A stretch of DNA of 64,000 nt from NCBI RefSeq assembly GCF_958298935.1, contig NC_084939.1, positions 22,061,501 to 22,125,500 of the forward strand, read 5' to 3'. The position numbers and the translations under genes are program-made. Every line of letters begins with the position of its first letter. The first letter of the stretch is position 1. The DNA comes from Phragmites australis (Eukaryota; Streptophyta; Magnoliopsida; Poales; Poaceae). Below are positions 11,201-23,504 of this stretch, in pieces. The notes under the pieces were generated by a model. The model saw nothing but the letters and a program-made list of their open reading frames with translations, did not search any database and was not told the origin of the DNA.

Positions 11201-12395
11201 CAACAGTGAGCCCATTTTCTACCTTGTTGCAGCTCTTGCAGGGTGCGTCGCACTGCAGCCAGGTGAGATCGCTGCCAGTGTCCACGTCCAGGAAGTACGG
11301 CTTCGCTGGGTCCCCGATGCTCAGCGTGGCATAGAAGTGGCTGCAAAGGAACAGCAAAAATGTCACGTGCTGTAAACAAGTGGATGTACCAAGCCTCAAA
11401 AACTTGCATGGAATTAGATGGTAAAAGCAATTGAAATTCTATTTTTTGAACAAGTGAAATTAGACGAAGAAAGAGCAACCAGAGGTTTGTCTCCTTTTTT
11501 TTTAAAAAAAAAAGAGTAGTAACTGAGGAACAAAGGGCAAGCAGAATAAGAGGAGCAGAACAGCAAGCACAGGGGAAAGCAAGAAAAGATTCTAACTTTG
11601 CACATGAATATCAATGACCATAAAGGTACGCACAACATGAAAGTAGCTCGCGAAGAGGATCAACTGCGACATCCCATGCAAACTAGTTTGCATTGCACAT
11701 AGCCAAAGGGAAGGGTGGGGGGGGGGGGCGATGATGATTTTGTTTTCACAAAATAAAAAAGAACAAGCAGAAACAGTAATCTATTGCAGTAACATTTGGT
11801 TGGAATCAAGAGTGGTGCTCGACTGAAACCGCAAAGAATGTCAAGCTAAACAATGAAAAAGCAGAGATAGAGGTCTCTTCGGAGACATCCGATAAAAAAA
11901 AGCAGAGATAGAGAACCTTTTGCCGGATTCTACAAACGAGAAAGGAGCGCAAAGTAAAAATAATAAAATAAATGTAATTCTGCCGGCGACTTTGTCAAAC
12001 TATGACTAACGCCCGCAGCGCAACGGAGACGACCGCTTGCATTCGCCAGAAAGAAACCAATTAGCCATGTATCAACCAAATCCGCAGCTAACTGAACCTG
12101 ATGATACACCACACCGAAATGCAAAAAGATCCGATTTTTGCAAGAACTCAAATTGAGCCGCGGATCCCTTCCCTCGCACCCGATTCTTGCGCCTAACGAT
12201 CCTATACTAATCAACCTTGATCAGGGGGAGGAGGGGGCAGGTCGCGTACCCTGTGGGGTATACGTCGCCCTGGAGCTGGAACACGGCGGTGGACGACGAC
12301 GGGGACCTCGCCGGCGTGGCGGCGCGGGACGGAGTCGCCGCGAACGGGAGGAGCAGGAGGAGGCCGGCGATCGGGGCCCACCTGGCAGCGGCCAT
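8284..12395 (-). CDS. ASP1: Nucellin-like aspartic protease (A1 family), rice Asp1 type
   Basis: This is a pepsin-type endopeptidase with a signal peptide, expected in the secretory pathway or wall. Eight exons on the minus strand (12250-12395, 11223-11340, 10483-10715, 10170-10406, 8923-9061, 8653-8841, 8488-8557, 8284-8396) join across GT-AG introns to 414 aa. The start opens a signal peptide (hydrophobic core GLLLLLPFAA, residues 11-20). The first catalytic motif DTGSD is at residues 69-73 (exon 2) and the second, DSGST, at 272-276 (exon 5). The nucellin-like Cys-rich stretch (QCDAPCKSCNK), GCGYDQQ and LLGLGRG are present, and the C-terminus holds IGDITMQDQMVIYD. No large prodomain or plant-specific insert is present, as expected for nucellin-like enzymes. 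All junctions keep phase and I see no lesion, so it is probably functional. One intron contains a LINE fragment. Confidence 0.93.
9269..9618 (-). mobile_element. 5'-truncated LINE (L1-type) 3' end inside an ASP1 intron
   Basis: On the minus strand this ends CTCCTGTGTGTTCGAG followed by an A-rich tail, the usual 3' end of grass L1-type LINEs. The preceding open frame matches the end of LINE ORF2, with NTMMRSSPVCSRKK before the tail. Near-identical 9-bp flanks, GTGTTTATC (9260-9268) and GTGTTTACC (9619-9627), look like the target-site duplication. Only about 350 bp survives, as expected for 5' truncation during target-primed insertion. It lies in the intron between ASP1 exons 4 and 5. Confidence 0.8.
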
Positions 12396-12449
12396 GGCGA
12401 GGCGAGGAGAAGAGAGGAGGGAGCCAGAGTGGTCCGCGCGGAGGCTGGG

Positions 12450-12457
12450 TATTTATA
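12450..12457 (-). promoter_or_regulatory. TATA box of ASP1
   Basis: TATAAATA on the minus strand lies 55 bases upstream of the ASP1 start codon. This implies a short 5' leader of roughly 25 bases. It is the only TATA match in the immediate upstream region. Confidence 0.6.
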
Positions 12458-12880
12458 GGGGGAGAAGAGTTGAGAGCACACGGTATTGGAAGCTGCTCCG
12501 CAATTTCTTTTTCTTTTTCTCTCTTTTTTCCCAAGGTTTTGGGTTTGATGCTTTGGTTTCGGGTGTTGAAATCTTGTGGGGCTTATTTGGCTGCGACAGT
12601 GGATTTTTGTTCGTGAGCCTTTTTACGTCTTGAGAGGTACCATAAGCACGTAAAACTTCACCGAAATTTGGTACTTATTTTATCTTAAAATAGATAATGT
12701 TTTAGTATATTTTATAATGTTTAAAATACATAATTTTTTATAATTTTAAGGTAACTTTAGTCTAAAATTTTCGATCTTACCGCTTCTATTAAGTAATTTT
12801 TTTCCCAATGCAAATCTATTTCTCACACAAAAAATAATTAAAAGAGTGTAAAATGATCATTTTATTTTTCATCTTAATAA
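12458..12880. other. Spacer upstream of ASP1
   Basis: The sequence shifts from T-rich promoter DNA to AT-rich spacer. No gene is seen. The homology to the copia LTR begins abruptly at about 12881, so the outer end of that LTR appears to have been deleted here. Confidence 0.4.
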
Positions 12881-13258
12881 CAAAAATCAGGAAATTTTCG
12901 GGTGTACTACAGTAACTGATGAAGCTAGCAGAAAAACGAGGTGATTCAGATATCGATTTGCGCTTCGTGAAGCTTGCAGCCTTTTCAGGTTTTTTCCTAT
13001 TCTATTTATTGACTGATCACATAACTGACTGACATTCGCACCACGATCCGGCCATGGTGTGTGCCATCCCCCATGACGTTTTCGCCATGGCCTTGCGCAC
13101 CTATCGGCTGACAACAACAACTTGACCAGGGAACTCAGCATGAACTGGCATGCCTCGCTCCACAACGCACATGATTATACATATGATCATGCTCTAGACT
13201 TAAACCAAGACTGAAAATAACAACAAACAACTAAGACTCAAGCACAAATTTACGAACA
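12881..13258 (-). repeat. 3' LTR of the copia element (outer end truncated)
   Basis: It matches 25412-25786 along almost its whole length, for example CAAAAATCAGG and CATATGATCATGCTCTAGAC against the same sites in the other copy. It differs by many substitutions and small indels, so the element is old. The LTR start (reverse strand, TGTTCGTAAATTTG) lies at 13258, next to the polypurine tract. Homology stops at about 12881. Confidence 0.85.
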
Positions 13259-13275
13259 ATTTCACCCCCAAATCT

Positions 13276-13797
13276 TGTGCTCTTCACTTACCTTTGTGAC
13301 TCCAATTCAAGCACGCTGTTCCTGAAACTTCACACGCCCGAGTGGTTTGTTTCTATATGTTTACTTCGGTCATGAAAAACATGATTCTTACTGAGAGCAA
13401 TTACAGACTTGTTGTCGATCTTCAGAGTGAAAGCACCAATCTTCTCATTCTTCAGCTCAGCAAGTAATTGCAATAGCCAAACTCCTTGACATGTTGTTGT
13501 CGCTGCAATGTATTCTGCTTTGCATGAAGACAGTGCTACGACCTTCTACTTTTGAGATTGACAACTCACTTGAGTTGCACCAAGGAAGAACAACACACCG
13601 CTTGTGCTCTTGCATGTATCAACATCCTCGGCCAAGTCACAGTTACTGTAGCCAGTTAGCAGCATTTCTTTGTCCGTCCTCCGATAATGGTAGACGAGAT
13701 GAACCGTCTCAGCAATGTAATGGAGGATGCGCTTCACCATGGCTAGATGCTCAGAGGTGGGACTCTCCATGAATCTGTTCACATAATCGACTGCAAA
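13276..13797 (-). pseudogene. Copia RNase H fragment (3' part of pol)
   Basis: The reverse strand encodes YVNRFMESPTSEHLAMVKRI and STSGVLFFLGATQVSCQSQK, the copia RT-RNase H region, followed in a shifted frame by the rest of RNase H. The break at 13797/13803 is a later LTR insertion, and the upstream part resumes at 16635. Frameshifts near 13540 show it is not functional. Confidence 0.85.
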
Positions 13798-13802
13798 TGT
13801 GA

Positions 13803-16629
13803 TGTCACACCCCAAAACCCTAACCTAGTCATAAAGCATGCATATGCATCATGTCATCATGTTTTATTGTTTCCGGCTTTTGTTTTAGGATTCAAATTTT
13901 TTTGAAAATATTATATCATTAAACGTCTTGCTTTTCCACCTATACTTATGAGTGGGAATTGCTTTGAAGTAGTTTAGATAGCCCAAAACCATTTAGGAAG
14001 GGAGGGGAGAATTGGAAGAAATAGGAAAAAGAAAGAGAACTTTCTGCACATGGGCCCAGCCCATGGTCTGACCATCAGGGCTCAGAGTGGCTACTTAAGA
14101 CCCATCGACCACCTCTTACTCGCTCACTCGTTCATTATATTCCCCCACCTGAGAATGAGAGAGAGCAAGGAGAGATCCCCCACCATTCCTCCACTTCGAG
14201 CTCAACGGAGGCTGGAGATTAAAGGAGGCCACCCACGAGTTCCCCACGTCGTCCCCGAGATCATCCCCAAGCATCCCCTCGTCGGAGCAAACCCTTCTCC
14301 CACCCCTAGGCTGGTTAGAGCACCCCGAAGCCAATCTCCACATCGGAGCTTTCCGGAGCCAGCCAACTCTCAAGAAAGCTTCCTTACACCAAGACGAAAC
14401 TCTCCAACCCCTTTCCTCTTATTTTCCTTGACTTTCCCCCACTCCCCATTGGTTTAGAGCTGAGCTTCACCTTAGCCATGGACTTCATCCATGGGGTCCT
14501 TGAGTATGGCCCCGTGCATGTCACCCAAACCACCTAAGAAACATTCTCCTAGTCTTGTAGAGTGTTTTGGTACCCTTCTTGATCAAAAGCATCGTTGGAG
14601 CCTTCATCAGCAACCTCATCGAGGTGCTACTGGCTAGGCTCAGTGGTCTGACCGCCACTAGGGCTAGTCTGACTACAAGGATGAGACTTGGCCGGTTAGA
14701 TTCAAGTTAGACTCTATAGTTAGGAGTCAGACCACCACTTAGCCAGGTTTACTCAATACTAAATTTCTCTCTGTCCAACCCTCACGGTCTGATCGCCACC
14801 TCCCACAGGCTGACCGTCAGCCACTCAAAACCCAGTGAACCTAGTTTATCCCATGTGATGTTTAGATCATTTCTAGCCAATAATTTCAAATATTCTTTTA
14901 CAAATGTTTTCATACTCATGCATCATAGAGAATTGTTTATGGTATTTCATCATTATTATTGTGATGCATTTCCTCTCTTTTAGTGATCGATGAATCGAAG
15001 AGTGGCGAATTTTCTTGAGAATATTTTGTGGTTGATCTTGATTTGAAATAGATCACCAAGGCAAGTATCGATGCATATTTCTTCTATATTTTTGTGAATT
15101 ATTGGTCAACTCATTAGATATTGCAATGTGTCGTATATGCATATTTAGTGAGTTGATGTCAGGAATTAGGTAGAATCTATCTTGTTGCATATGTTCCTAC
15201 CTTGGTATATGGTTGATCTTCATCCTTGTAACCTGGTGATAACCATGTTAATGTCTAACTTAAAATTTACACGAAATGCTTAGCAATGCATAGGTCGCCA
15301 GTAGAAGTCGAGCAGTGGAACATTCTATCGTTCACGAGCTATAGGCTTAATTACTTTCACAATGATAATGATGTTAGTGTGAAGAGTTGGTGAGAATGAG
15401 ATGAGATGTGGGTGGTACTAGGGGTAGATCGGGAGAGGAATCAGGATGCCATAGACCAAGGCGTTCATTGGTGCTGTTGCCTTAAGCACCTCTCCGTACT
15501 ACCACATATCTGAATAGGGTAATGATGAACCAAGTATCATAAGTCACCGCGTATATTTGACTTATGCGCCCGGGATGTGAGCGAGAGGGCTTGTAGAGGC
15601 ATCTGAGATTGCTATGGGAGTAAATCTAGGTGGCCTCCGCATACTCAGGCATGTGAACAGAGGTTTGGGGTGGGTACGTGAACAGTTGTCACGTGAATCA
15701 TCGCTTGCAACCGATGGGTTATATAGAGGGTGGCTCATGTCATGTGGGTAAAGATGTACTCCCCTGAAAGGTGTAAAATCAATCCGAATTGTCATGCTCT
15801 CGATTATGAGCAAGCTTAATGTTCATTAGACGCCACTGTATAATCTCGTTTGGTATTGGTAGTGTGGTGGTTTTATGTGGGAGAAGGCGAGATGTTTTGG
15901 TTACGTTCTATGTTCAGATAACCATGTTCATATGTCAGTTATGGTTATGTTCTGATGGTTAGTCTAGGATAGTCCAAGAGTTAGGATATGTAGGTTCTCA
16001 CATATTTAAGTTGTAAGTTAAATTGCCTTCACATAATTTAATTTAACCTTGTGGCATATTCCTTGCTAAATTATCTAAATGCATTATCCTTGGGGTCCGG
16101 AATATATATACCCATATGAGTAAGACTTGCGAATACCTTTGTACTTATCGTGCTTTGTTGATTATTTTGCAGGAAAGATTTAGAAGCCGACTACTTGTGC
16201 CCCACCGAGAGAAATGTGGTGATGAGTAGTTACTATACTACACTAACCCCAGTCGTTTGCCTTGTGGGCAAATGGATCCACCGGTCTTTGTTTTCTTTAG
16301 ATGTCATTTTCGCTACAATTTATGTATATTTATGCTAGATGATACTTGTCATTTGTTTAACTTATCAACATGTAATCATTTGACCTTTTGTCAAATCATG
16401 ATATTGTGGTAGAGATATGTGTGGATGATAGTTGTCATGGGAATTATCCAAACACACATATTGGGACAGCCATGATTGGATTCATTTTAATCATTTAGTG
16501 GATGTGATTATTGTGGTGAGATGTGGGTTAGCACGTGGCATGTCAAAAGACGGACGTGTGCTACCTCTCATCTTATTAAACGATCGCCCAATTTGATTAA
16601 TTCGAATACAATTTGGATGGGTCCTCACA
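13803..16629. mobile_element. Solo LTR (Gypsy-like) inserted in copia RNase H
   Basis: The insert is 2827 bp, begins TGTCACACCCC and ends GGGTCCTCACA. It is flanked by an exact 5-bp duplication, TGTGA, at 13798-13802 and 16630-16634. Excising it joins the copia frame precisely. It has no gag or pol and no inner LTR pair, so it is a solo LTR. Stretches such as GAAATGCTTAGCAATGC near 15276 match the insert at 19694-23186, so both belong to related LTR families. Length and ends suggest Gypsy, but the superfamily is inferred. Confidence 0.85.
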
Positions 16630-16634
16630 TGTGA

Positions 16635-18436
16635 TGTCTAGGCATGTATACACTAGATACCACAGACTTCTAACAATACTATGGTATTTAGTAGCATCCA
16701 CTACCGGTGCCAAGCTTGCCTTGCACAGCTTGAATCATGGCTCCATCGGTGTATGGCACAGATTGGAATCATGCATGCCAGCCTTGTCCAGAATGCGCTA
16801 AGCATATACCAATTGACTCAGCGTGATCCCCTCCTTAGTTTGCTTCACTTAGATGCTGAGGTAGAAACTGAGTAGCATGAGGTCACTCATCTTGAACATC
16901 TTCTGCATATCTTGCTTGAATTTGGTGATTTCAATGTGATCGCCACCAGTGATGATGGGATCGTTGACGTATACGCCAACGAGCATCCACGGCACTCCAT
17001 GACCACACACGTGGACAACATGTTCTGATAGGTTGCGCTAGAAGCTGATAGCATAGAGACTCTAATCAAGCTTAGAATTCCACATGTTACGCTTGGCGCA
17101 GCCCATACAATGCCTTGTCAAGCCTCAATACTTTTCTTCTGGTCCGTCGATGATGAATCCTAGTGGCTGATGAACATAAACCTCCTCGACAAGCTCACTG
17201 TTCAGAAATTCAGACTTCACATCCATGTGGTGCACCGGCCATCCTTCTTGAGCAGCAAGTAATAGCAGCACCCGCACAAAGTTGAGTCGTGTCACCGGAG
17301 CAAACACCTCATCGAAGTCCACTCCTGGTTGATGCGCATAGCCTTTCGCCACAAACCGCGCCTTGTGCTTCACCACCGTGCCATTGCCATCTTTCTTCAC
17401 CTTGTATACCCACTTCAATCTGATCAGGCGATGTTCTGGAGGCAGATCAACCAGACGCCATGTCTGATTTTCTTCAATTGACCTCATTTCCTCTATCATC
17501 GCTTGGTGCAAGGCTTGATGTTGCTTGGCTTCGGCAAATGTTGTTTGTTCTTTTGCAACCTGGAGGAGTAGTTCAGCAGTGTTGAACTGCCACAGAGCAA
17601 GTCCATGTGGTGTAGAAGCCCATAGCACATTATTGATGGTGCAAAATCGTGTTCGGTGGTCATCATGGTCAGCATCACAATGGGCAGAGAGGTGTGACAG
17701 TGGTGATGTGAACACCAGAGTTGGACCTGGAGCAGGACTTGCCCCTACCTCTGGTCTAGTGCATGGCACCAAAGTCTGGGTTACCATCGTGAGCACCTCA
17801 CTTAGGCTTGCCATAGCCTCCCCAGAGCTGCCTGGGAGCATGTTGTCGTGCACCTATGTCAGTGTGTACTCCACCGTGAACTTGGATGAGCCATCGCCGC
17901 CTTTCTTGCTCCAATCACATGTCGTGCCCTCATCGAATATGACATCGTGCATCATGAGTACACGTCCGGAGGAAGGATCACAAACCTTGTACGCCTTAGA
18001 CCCAGCCTCATACTCGATGAACATGGTCAGTTTGCTTCGATCTTCAAGTTTGCTCAAGTGTGGGCACATGTTCTTGGCATGAGCAACACACCCAAAATGT
18101 CTGAAGAAAGTGCACCACTGGCTTTCACCCATGCCAGGCCTCGTAGGGCGTCATGCCCTTGACACTCTTTGTCAGCGCTCGATTGGGAAGTAACACATCC
18201 GTAGTGACTACCTCTCCCTAGAATTTTGCTGGCACTTCACACACTTTTAGCATACTCCGCACCATGGCTAACACTGATTAGTTTCTCCTCTTGACGACAT
18301 CATTCTGCTACGGAGAATATGGCACTGAGTGTTGATGTTGAACTCCAAGATCTGCGTAGTACTCTGAAAACTGAACAGAGGTAAATTCCTTGTCATGATC
18401 AGTTCGAAGCACTCACAATTTCCGGCCAGTCTCTAT
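16635..18436 (-). pseudogene. Copia integrase C-terminal part and reverse transcriptase
   Basis: The reverse strand encodes the end of integrase (FFRHFGCVAHAKNMCPHLSK, about 18110) and reverse transcriptase from KWVYKVKKDGNGTVVKHKAR through FAPVTRLNFVRVLLLLAAQE and ALYGLRQA. The catalytic YVDD box near 16965 reads YVND, losing one of the two metal-binding aspartates. In-frame stops and shifts occur near 17080-17125 and in integrase. It is a dead piece of the split copia element. Confidence 0.88.
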
Positions 18437-21400
18437 TGATGGTGATATGCCCTAGAGACAATCATAGAGATGATTGCATCATGTCTATGTTTACATACTT
18501 CTGAATATTATGTTATTCTAAGAATCATTATCATTTACATTGATTAGCATGTATGTGACTTGTTCGTGAAACACTTTATTTGTAACATGATGTTATTCTA
18601 AGTTGATCACTGGTCACGTATCATTGTGATGATTTGTAAAGTCAGCACATGTATTGATTGATGATCACGTTTCATGGATCACAGGTATGGAGATACCAAA
18701 TCAATAATGTCAATATTTATGTTAGGGAACATGATGTTTGATAGATCCACCTTGAGATATTGTTGGGATTATTATTTATGATGTGACATCAGTTGTTATC
18801 TCAAGTAGTGTACCTGCAAGATCCTTAGACATGTGATCGTCATTAATTCCCATAATGTGTAGTGACATAATTTGGGGCTATCAAATGCTATTCTGTAACG
18901 GGGTAGTCATAAAGGTAGTTTTTGGGTTTGTCATGAAACAGTTCGTGGGGTGTGTACAATCAAGATAGAATTTGTCTCTCCTTGATAATGGGAGAGATGT
19001 CTCTGAGCCCCTCAAGGTAGTTGGATTGAGAAAGTGCATGGCCATGCTAATATATGATTAAAGAGTTAATCACAATGAATCCACTACTTGATCGAGTGAA
19101 TGGTCGAGCTATCCTAAAGGTGGCACGTATCTCGCCTTAAGCTTGATTATCATGAGGCAAAGGGATCGGTGCATGTGTATATTAAGGTTGAGTTGATATG
19201 ATCTTTGTGTATATTCAGAAGTCAATATGTCCTGCTAGGAACCGCTATTGATTTCGGTTCGGAACGGGTTTCTGAGTCGTAGACATTTGTACATAAACTT
19301 AACGGGTCACACACTTAATGGGTTGGAATGAAACATATGGATTTGATTCATATATGGATTTGATTCAATTGTGATCTATAAGGAGTTAGAATCCTGCAGT
19401 GCTTCCAACGTGGGAGCCTATTAGCGAGCTCTATATAAGGTGAAGCGTGGGATGAGGCAAGGGTGAGCCACTCTAAAACCCTAGCCGCAACCCTCCATAC
19501 GATCTCCCAAAAACCTTAGCCGTGTGTATGGTGCTAGCACACCAGCGCATTATGATCCTACCCAGTACATGTGGATATCATAGAGGCTCTACTGTTATTG
19601 CGGCGATGATCTCCTTAGCGTAAAGATCACAACGCTGCTTTTCGGCTAGTCGACATACCTGCTCCGTGCTAGTTGCAAAGCACGATGTGACCATGTAATA
19701 GCCCAAAAGGCTTAAGTAAGCACCATAAGCATCATTGGCATCATGCTTAATTTTTTGATGAATTATGAACATGCGTTTTCAATTAAACGTAAATTATGAA
19801 AATCGATGTTAATTGGTGCATTGTTAAGCAACTCAAAATATTACTATACAACATAGGGTTGAAAACAATTTTAGAAATTAGTCCCTATCATGTGGAGAAT
19901 ATAAATGAATTTTCCCAAATTTTTGGGAATTATTTTGAAGGCATAAAAATTACCACAAATTAGAAAAGGTTGCATGTTTGGAGAATTTTAGTTTGAAATT
20001 AGCTTAGGAATTATGAGTAAAACTAGTTACAATGGGTTGCACATGAATTTTAGTTTCACACAAAATTTGTCCCATGGTTTTTGAACCAAGGGAAAATATT
20101 TTTTTTGAATAGAAGAAGTAGAGATGATATTTTCTTTAGTCGGTCACTGTTCATCGGCCCCACATGTCATCCCTCTCTCTGCCTCTCACCTCCTCTCTCA
20201 GCCGAGCTGCTTCCAGAGGGCGGCACTGACGTTGCTGACCTTAGTGGACATGCCACTTCATCGGAGAAGCCGGCCACGGCTCTGAGCCTTCGAGAGGAAG
20301 CGTCTGTCGCCCTTATCTTCCCCCCCCCCTCGCTCTCTCTGCTCTCCTCTCTCTCTCTCGGTCGGCTGTTCTCCAGAGCAGAGCACGCATGGCACAACGC
20401 AGTCGCCGGCCAAATCCGCACCATTGAGCCCGCCTCCGCCCTGGCCAAGCTCCCCAAGGCGTTGAAGGAGGACGCTAGGCCCTCCTCCGGACTCTCCACG
20501 GCCGATTCGCTCTGTTCCCCGCCGGATTGAAGCCTCCCGCACCGGCCTTCTTCCTCCACTCCGGCCGAGCTCCACTCCTCTTCGATGAGCCGCCGTGTTT
20601 CCGCCCCTCCGGTCGAATCCTGCCGACGGTGAGCTCCCTTGTGCCCCCATGAGTCATGTGCGCGCACCGTTTTTGGCTTGGTCGGCCATCGGCGCACCTC
20701 TCCACGGCCACCGCCCGTAGCCGCCCGCTGCCAACCATGTTTCGACTGGGCTCGCCAGCCGCGTGTACCCCCACCAAGTTCCCCGTGTCTCGCTGGTGCC
20801 GTCGGTGCCCTCTGTTGGTCGCGTCGCGTCGCCGGCGAGGCCGCCGAGCCACTGGCGCACTGTGCTTTGGGCGCGGCCCGGTTTTGACCGAAGTCAAGGT
20901 AGCCTGGGCCCGTGGTCAGTGACTGCAGCTAGTTAGGCACCGGTGTAAAAAGGAGTCGGTCCATTTAACTTTTCGGTTTAAATCAGAAAATGGGAAATGG
21001 GTTATTCGTTGCATTGTTAATTCGACTAAAACTTGTAAAATACATAGGAAATTGTATATAGCTTCAAAAATTATGAAACCAATTTTTTAGGTTTATATGA
21101 CCAGTATCTACATGTTAAAAATACTGGGAGCTATGAAATGTGTATTTAAATTGAGTAGGTTAATAAACTATTTTTGAGCTTCATTAATCCATAATTAAAT
21201 ATTGGTAACTCCAAAATTGATGAGTTCAATTTTGTAAATCTTGTTAATTGTTTCCCTGATCATTAAAAATAATCACCCTCATGTTAGACATGATTAAATT
21301 CCTATTTAGGGTTAAGCTTTGTGTTAAGCTTAATTAATCCAGAAAAATGAGTAGATGCTTAACATTAATCCAAATTAAGAAAATTTTGAGGCTTTAAAAC

Positions 21401-23499
21401 TCATGTCATGATGCATTTCATCTCCACCTTGTCATGCACTATGGAGCATCCCTCATTGTATGTCATTCATGCTCATCATTGCATACGTTCTTCAGTAGTG
21501 AGCGAAGAATCGGAGCGTGACGCGAGTGTGATCAAGGGTGACACCGAGGCACACCACTTCTGCTAGTTCTGTTCGTGAAGTATCAGGCAAACCTCGGAGC
21601 AGTCAGGCAAGCATCTAAGCATGCTGCACCCTTTGTTCAATTTAAATGAAGTCTAAAATTGATAAATCATGCTTTATGTATGTTTGCATGTGTTGAATCC
21701 AGTGTCAGGCTAATATGGGTAGAACCTATGTTGATGTATTATCTCTGCCTTGACTTATTGATGAATCCTTATCCTTGTAGCCTTGGTGATATAGTTGGTG
21801 TCTAGCTTCAAGGTTTATTCGAAATGCTTAGCAATGTTTAGGTCCTCAGTAGAAGTCGAGCGACGGTGCTGCCGTTGTTCGCGAGCCTAGTGCTTAATCA
21901 CTGTTCATAGATACAAAGATGAGTTTGAGATGAATGGTTGAGGTGTGAGTTTGAGGCGAGATATGGGCGGTGTTAGGGGTATCTTCTACCCAGGAGGAGT
22001 CCTCTGGGTAGTTCGGGAGAAGAGCCCGGATGCCATAGACCGCTTGCGTCGTTTAAGGCCGTCCGTTGATACAGTTGGCTCTAACACTTACCATACTCAC
22101 CACATGCTGATCTAATGGTAAGGTAAGCCGATTATCTTATGCCATGCCGACACTTGCCTTGCGGTTCTATGACACGTAAGAGAAAAAGAAAAGGAGAAGC
22201 AAGGTGGCGGGGAGCCGGAGGTGTCCGGGACACGCTCGCGGTAACTCCGGTGCCATAGGGGCATTGTAAGTGGGTGGTTCCAGGTATGAGAAAGGTTGAC
22301 TGGAGTACCCCCCCTTATGTGTACTTTCGCGAGTAGCACAAGCCGCATGGTCCTTGAGTCGTGTGGGTAAAGTTGTACCTTTCTGCAGGGTGTAAGAACA
22401 ATTTGAATTACCGCACTCTCGGTCATATGCATGCTATTGTTTCATTTGTATCGGTCGTAGAATTTACGAATGTGGGATAAGGTTATGGTATGATGGTTTG
22501 GTTGGTGATTTGTTGATAGGGTACTATGGTTACTATACATACATGTTTAAGTTGTGGTTTACAGGGTAGAAAGTATAGTTGTTTTTGGAGTTAAGTATAG
22601 ATGCTCACACATATGTGTCTATATTGCTGACCGCATATGTTTCACTTAACCTTGTAAACTACTCTTGCTAACAGCTCAATGCATAATCCTTGGAGTCGAG
22701 CTAAATATATGTGCTTTATATGGATTAAGTCTTGCGAGTACCTTCGTACTCATGCCTGCGCTTTCAGGTTCTGCTGGTGAGGGTGATGCGGTGTTTGGCT
22801 ACTTCGTGCCCGCCGATGCAGGTGGTGGGCAAGAGTAGTGCATCCTACTCTGGTGAGGCATAGCTTTTGGGGTGAAGCCTAAGGGCATATGGTTCCACTC
22901 TCCTTTTGTTGTTGTTAAGGTTTTATTTCTTCCACTGTGTAGTTTCTCTTTGTGTAAACTGTTACAAATGGTTGCATGCTTAAGAACTTGTAATATAACT
23001 TTAATTACTCGCTCTTTCTTAAGCTATGTTGTGATATGCATGTTGGAAAGGTATGTATTTCGATCTTGGGCACAAAACACGTGCCGGGACTACCAGGATG
23101 GTATTCTGGTTAATCACTAAGGTTGTGATTATGAATAATGATTCTCCTGATGATTAATTAGAATACTGTTTGGATGGTTCCCCACAGACCACTTGGAACT
23201 GGTTGAGGAACAGGACGCGACCACTTAGAACTGGTCGAGAACTCGATGCACTTGCTCGGAGCTGGTTGAGGAACTAGTTGAGAAGCACAATCACATGTGC
23301 AAAGCTGGTCGTGGAGCTGATCAAGGAGCTGGTGGAAGAGCGTGACGCGCACGACGTTGGATTGGTCTACTCTAACTCTTCTTCTGTTGTGCTGAGCGTC
23401 TAGTGGTAACGATTTATGATCTCCTACTAGCATGGTTTTCTAGATGAATGCGGTAGCAATTTTTGTTTTAGGTTAGCGTAGCATACACGTTCCCTTACA
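18437..23499 (+). mobile_element. Angela-type copia solo LTR inserted in copia integrase
   Basis: It begins TGATGGTGATATGCCCTAGA, like the starts of Triticeae Angela-type LTRs (ATATGCCCTAGAG), and ends ACGTTCCCTTACA. The flanking 5-mers are TCTAT (18432-18436) and TCCAC (23500-23504), differing by two transitions. Either copy leaves the host integrase frame continuous after excision, which supports them as a diverged target duplication. Without the LTR nested in it (19694-23186), it is about 1.57 kb. It contains no coding region, so it is a solo LTR. Confidence 0.78.
19694..23186. mobile_element. Solo LTR (Gypsy-like) nested inside the Angela-type LTR
   Basis: The insert is 3493 bp. It begins TGTAATAGCCC, ends GGATGGTTCCCCACA, and is flanked by an exact 5-bp duplication, GACCA, at 19689-19693 and 23187-23191. 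Its end matches the end of the 13803-16629 insert (GGATGG-TCC-CACA), as do several internal blocks. A GC-rich patch at 20150-20900 keeps long open frames on both strands, but they have no domain and are LTR sequence. Confidence 0.85.
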
Positions 23500-23504
23500 T
23501 CCAC

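Noticed and set aside
20081..20922. Long overlapping open frames on both strands in a GC-rich patch
   Set aside because: They lie wholly inside the LTR bounded by GACCA duplications, have no domain, and are open on several frames at once, as GC-rich LTR DNA often is.
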